NCBI GenBank assembly: GCA_049999725.1
Contig: JBNGIS010022135.1
Span: 1 to 35,578 of the forward strand
Direction: 5' to 3'
Length of the DNA stretch: 35,578 nt
DNA from: Haplomitrium mnioides
Taxonomy: Eukaryota > Marchantiophyta > Haplomitriopsida > Calobryales
How positions within the stretch are numbered: position 1 is the stretch's first letter; every line of letters starts with the position of its first letter. The position numbers and the translations under genes were made by a program. The notes under the pieces are model-generated. The model saw only the letters and a program-made list of their open reading frames with translations. It was not told the origin of the DNA and made no database searches. Of this stretch, positions 31,094 through 35,578 are shown one piece after another.

Positions 31094-33804
31094 GTATTTA
31101 AACCATACACAACATAACCATATAAGTACTTTGACCTTTCCTAAATGTGTCAATAAGTACTCTAAAACATAAACAACATAATCTTGACCTTTCCTAAATG
31201 TGTCTGTAAGTACTCTAAAACATAAACAACATAATCGTATCTATATGTGTCTTCAAGTACTTTAGACCATTGACAACACAACCATGTCTATATGTGTATT
31301 TTAAGCACTTATAACCATAGACAACATAGCCATATCTATCACATATTTTAAGTACTTATAACCATAGACAACATAGGCATATCTATATTTGTCTTGAAGT
31401 ACTTATAACCATATACAACATATGTGTTCTTTAAGTGCTTATAACAAAAGACAACATAACCATATCCATATGAGTATTTTAATACTTATAACTACTTATA
31501 ACCTTATAATCATTTACAACCATAGACAACTTATGTGTTCTTTAAGTGCTTATAACAAAAGACAACATAGCCATATCCATATATGTATTTTTGTACTTAT
31601 AACAATAGAAAACATAATCATATATAAATATGTGTCTTTAAGAATCTATGGTTACAACATAACCATATATAAATATGTGTCTTTAAGAACCTAAAACCAT
31701 AGACAATATAACCATATACACATGCCTCCTAAAAAACTTATAAAATAGACAATATAACCATATCTATATGTGTATTTCAATACTTAAAACCATTGACAAA
31801 ATAGATGTATTTCAATACTTAAAACCATAGACAACATAGATGTATTTCAATACTTAAACCCATAGAAAATATAGCCATATCCTAATTTATCTCTAGTATA
31901 GCCATATCCTAATTTATCTCTAGTATAGCCATATCCTAATTTATCTCTAATACTTATAACTATAGACAACAAAACCATATTCATATGTATCTTAAAGCAT
32001 TTATACCTATAGACAACTTAACCATACTCATGTGTATCTTAAAGCATTTATACCTATAGACAACTTAACCATACTCATGTGTGTCTTTAAATACTTATAA
32101 ACATAAACAATATATGTGTCTTTCAGTACTTCTAACCATACACAACATAACCCTATTTGTCATTAAGAACTTATGACCATAACCCTATTTGTCATTAAGA
32201 ACTTATGACCATAGACAACATAGCAATGCGCTTATTTGTCTTTAAGAACTTATACCCAGATACTATATATGTGTGTCTTTAAGTACTTTAAAACATAACC
32301 CATATGTGCCTCTAAGTACTTAAAACCATAGACAACATAACCATATCCATATATGTCTTTTGTGTACTTATAACTATACACGACATAACCATATCTATAT
32401 TATATGTCTTTAAGTACTTATAGTTATGGAAAACATATGTGTCTTTTAAGTGCTTATTACAAAAGACAACATAACCATAGCGTGTCTTTAAGTATTTATA
32501 ACTATAGACAATATAGCCATATCTATATGTGTCTTGAAGTACATATAACTATAAACAATATAACCACATCCATATGTGTCTTTTAAATACTTATATGTGT
32601 CTTTCAAGTACTTATAATCATAGACAACATATGTGTTCTTAAGTGCTTATAACAAAACACAATGTAACCATATCGATATGTGTGTTTTAAGTACTTATAA
32701 TCATAAACAATACAACCATTTAGATATGTGTCTTTTAAGTACCTATAACCATAGACAATATAACCATATCCAAACCATAGACAGTAGATCCATATTTGTA
32801 TGTGTCTTACAACACTTATACTCATAGACAACTTAACCATATCCATATATATCTTTAAATACTTATAAGCATAAACAACATATGTGTCTTTAAGTACTTA
32901 CAACCATAGACAACATAACCAACCATATGTGCTTTAAGTACTTATAGCCATAGACAATATAACTATAGCCATATCATTTTTTTTTGTCCTTAAGCACTAA
33001 TACCCATAGACAATGTATGTGTCTTTAAGTACTTTAAACATAGAAAAAAGTAACAATATCTATATGTGTCTTAAACTACTTTAAGCCATAAACAACATAG
33101 CCATATATATATTTGTGTCTTTAAGTACTTACAACAACCATAGACAACATATATATGTCAAGTGCTTTTATATGTGTTATTAAGCACATATAACCATAGA
33201 AAACATAACCACATTCATATGTGTCTTTATGTACTTATAACTATAGACAACAACACCGTATCCAAATAACTATATAACCATATCCAAATGTGTCTTTAAG
33301 TACTAATAACCTTAGACAATATAATCATATCCAAAATTTGTTGACAAAATATGTGTCTTTAAATACTTATAACCATAGAGAACATAACCATATCCATATA
33401 TATCTTTGAGTACATCATATGTGTCGTTATATATAAATTTCATATGTGTCTTTATTTGCATATTTTTTAGTACTTATAACCATATCCAACATAACCATAT
33501 GTGTCTTTGAGTACTTATAATAATAGACAACATAACCATATCCATACAGTTCTTTGAACTTATAAGAACTTATAAACAACATAGCAGTATCCATATGTAT
33601 TTTTATGTTTTTATAACCATAGACAATATAACCATATTCATATGTATCTTTAGTACTCACATAGACAACACATTGGTTTTCAAGATATTTTAAGTACTTA
33701 TATCCATAGAAAATAATACAATATTCATATGGGTCTTTTAACTACTTTAAACCATAGACCACATAACCATACTCAGATGTGTCTTCAAGTTCTTATAACT
33801 ATGG

Positions 33805-33807
<3 letters not shown>

Positions 33808-33843
<36 letters not shown>
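33808..33843. repeat. (TA)n microsatellite, 36 bp
   Basis: Pure alternating AT at the matching phase of another monomer (after GACAATA, before TGTCTTTAA). Confidence 0.98.
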
Positions 33844-33846
<3 letters not shown>

Positions 33847-33930
33847 TTTAAATACTTATAACCATAGACACAAGAACCATATATGTCTTCTAAGTACTTA
33901 TAACCATAGATACCACAACAACCTCATTTT

Positions 33931-34187
33931 GAAGCATCTATTACTATAACTGCACGTAGTCTTGAGGTAAGTATCTATTACTACAACTACGAGTCGTATA
34001 CTACAACTACGAGTTGTAGTCTTGAGTTAAGTATCTTGAAGAATCTATTACTATTGTCATCTTGAGTGAAGTATCTTCAAGTATCTATTACTATAACTAC
34101 CCGTCTTAGTCTTGAGTTAAGTATCTTGAAGTATCTATTGCTATAACTTTGTGTCATTTTAAGTCAATTATCTTGAAGTATCTATTA
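33931..34187. repeat. 50-bp tandem satellite, about 5 copies
   Basis: A second array with a different unit. Words are AGTATCTTGAAGTATCTATT, ACTATAACTAC and AGTCTTGAGTTA. It includes CTACAACTACGAGT partly inverted as a local palindrome (TACGAGTTGTAGTC). It directly abuts the terminus of element B. Confidence 0.85.
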
Positions 34188-34223
34188 AACAACTGCTACT
34201 TTGAACCAGTAACAAGCTACTCA
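34188..34223 (-). repeat. Shared 35-bp terminal block, copy B
   Basis: Minus strand: TGAGTAG, then TGGTTCAAAGTAGC and AGTTGTT at the end. It lies exactly at the junction between element B and the 50-bp satellite. Confidence 0.8.
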
Positions 34224-35578
34224 AAACAAAATCATTTTTTTATAAGAAAAAAAGTGTGGTTTTTTACTCAAAAAGGAGAGAAAATGAGGTTATTTTTTAA
34301 AAACAAAAAGTACCTAAATTTTTTAGCTTCATTTTTCATTATGCATAATGAAACAATATTTTGAGCTTTTATGAAAATATTGGAAATCTTGAAATCAATG
34401 AAAATTATGGTAAGTTTTCACAAGAAACTTGCATTTATCATTTATAATAATTTGAAGCCCAAAAATTGAAATACACGTCTAAAGAAACTATTTTCAAATA
34501 TGTTTGGTTGCACAAACTCAATGCCCGCATAGACATAGTGCTCTTTGAAACTTATTTTTTAGAAAACAAATTACAGAACATGAGGAAAATGCCCAAGCAA
34601 AACCAACAAAATGAAACATTGCATAGATTTAGAAGATCTATTTTCAAGTTCAAGCAAGAAAGAAGCTTTCATTTATAATTGAAAATTGATGCTCGCAAAA
34701 GTTAAAGTTGGCACAAAAAATAGATTTCAACATTTAAAAATATTTAATAATTCAGAGAAACATCTACATAGAGGAGTCATATTCATAATCAAAAATTCAG
34801 TGGCCAAGAAGATTGAATTAAGAGTGTATACAAGAAACATCTCCAATTTTTTGACTAGATTGTACCAAACAAGGGTTTCAAGCTCTACAAAAGAGTCTTT
34901 GAATAGTGTAGAATCCAAGTTCTAGCTGGTATTATTTGTATCTAGAAGCTTGAGGGTTGTATATGAGAAGTAGAACGTGTGGAAGGCTTGGACTTTCACC
35001 CCAAAGTCTATGTGCGTATAGGAATCCAAGTTGAACATTTGAACACTCCACCAGAAAGTCTGTTCGTACATAGGAATCCGAGCTCACCATCTGAATAGTC
35101 TACAACAAAGACTATTAAGAACCTAGGTTTTATGTTCCACAAGAGAGTTTTTGCATGCATGACGTTTCGATATGCAAATCAAAGTCTATGTGCGCATAAG
35201 GTTCAGACTTCTACAACCGAGGATACAAGAGATAACGGTTCTATTTTTTTGTAACAAACTCTACACACACTAAAGATTTTGTTTTTTGATTCAGAATCTT
35301 AAAGTAAAACGGGTAGAAAGCTCTACATCTGAGTCAAAGCATGCTTAAGGTTTTCAATTTTACATCAAAGTTTTTACAAGCAAAAGCTAAGTAGTCAATT
35401 TGGATAGATGCTTCAGCAATACAATAACCTTAAACTATTCTAGCAAGCACTAAAAAAGGAAACAACATACTTATATTTTTGATAAGAAAATATTTTATAA
35501 ACCAAATGAAAATATTAACTAAAGATTCACATTTCATTTATAGAGAATAACATTCAACTTGGAATGATTTACACTTAA
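34188..35578 (-). repeat. Element B: 3' region of an A-type element, inverted, uninterrupted
   Basis: It aligns on the minus strand with 929-979 plus 9057-10497. At 35517-35521 it carries the single TAGTT at which the copia element sits in A. It continues past the right window edge, where an A-type coding region would be expected. Several short open frames on both strands (34149-34364, 34466-34678, 34686-34925) have no motif and differ from anything readable in A. It has about two 52-bp units at 34994-35090. Confidence 0.82.

Larger units (their letters stand above)
30331..33930. repeat. 47-bp tandem satellite, about 75 copies
   Basis: The unit is about 47 bp (for example 30481 to 30528). 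Conserved words are ACCATAGACAACATAACCAT, ATCCATATGTGTCTTTAAG and TACTTATA. The unit contains two short palindromes, CATATG and AAGTACTT. Copies vary by substitution, and some are truncated or compound. Open frames inside (31422-31694, 32404-32586, 32604-32846, 33427-33660) encode only repeated YNYRQ-like peptides and are not genes. The array is interrupted by two TA tracts. Confidence 0.95.

Noticed and set aside
31422-33660. Several open frames in the satellite encoding repeated YNYRQ-like peptides
   Set aside because: Pure products of the 47-bp tandem repeat; since 47 is not a multiple of 3 the frame cycles.
30331-33930. CRISPR-like regular repeats
   Set aside because: Units are contiguous without unique spacers, in plant DNA; it is a satellite.
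929-35578. A and B as terminal inverted repeats of one giant transposon
   Set aside because: The coding relic next to A lies outside the interval, and the shared termini point inward; the enclosed DNA is a mix of unrelated insertions. Two separate family members fit better.

Overview
The window is a stretch of land-plant nuclear DNA made almost entirely of nested, decayed transposable elements and satellite repeats. I see no intact host gene, no tRNA or rRNA gene and nothing prokaryotic. The plant assignment rests on Ty1/copia and Ty3/gypsy element types with plant-style gag and pol motifs, tRNA-iMet-type primer sites, and AT-rich repeat-on-repeat structure. A large-genome plant (possibly a gymnosperm) fits, but the lineage cannot be fixed. 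Three runs of exactly 100 N (368-467, 829-928, 10256-10355) are assembly gaps of unknown true size.

Layout. (1) 1-979 and 9057-10497: the coding relic and 3' end of an unrecognised element, 'element A', on the + strand. (2) 980-9051: a nearly complete Ty1/copia retrotransposon inserted into A. It has 269-bp LTRs and a perfect 5-bp target duplication, and its gag-pol is dead. (3) 10498-11567: the leader, primer site and 579-bp LTR of a third retroelement (minus strand), with ABRE/G-box-like repeats in its U3. (4) about 11615-25473: an old Ty3/gypsy element (minus strand, Athila/Tat-like) with about 2.5-kb LTRs. Its 3' LTR was later split by a 2,025-bp solo LTR at 11796-13820. (5) 25474-26475: a pol fragment of a different, chromovirus-like gypsy element (minus strand). 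(6) 26476-30330: 'element C', an intron-containing coding relic on the minus strand with an acidic C-terminal tail. Its terminus matches that of element A. (7) 30331-33930: about 75 copies of a 47-bp satellite with two (TA)n tracts, then a 50-bp satellite at 33931-34187. (8) 34188-35578: 'element B', a diverged copy of the A 3' region in inverted orientation.

Relative ages can be read from nested pairs. The copia LTRs differ at 11 of 269 positions (about 4%). The gypsy LTRs differ by about 13% in a sampled stretch. Element B preserves the site without the copia insertion, and the gypsy 5' LTR preserves the site without the solo LTR, so both insertions are confirmed inside the window.

The most interesting item is the A/B/C family. 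Three otherwise different copies share a conserved terminal block of about 35 bp next to coding relics I cannot assign to a known transposase or retroelement family.
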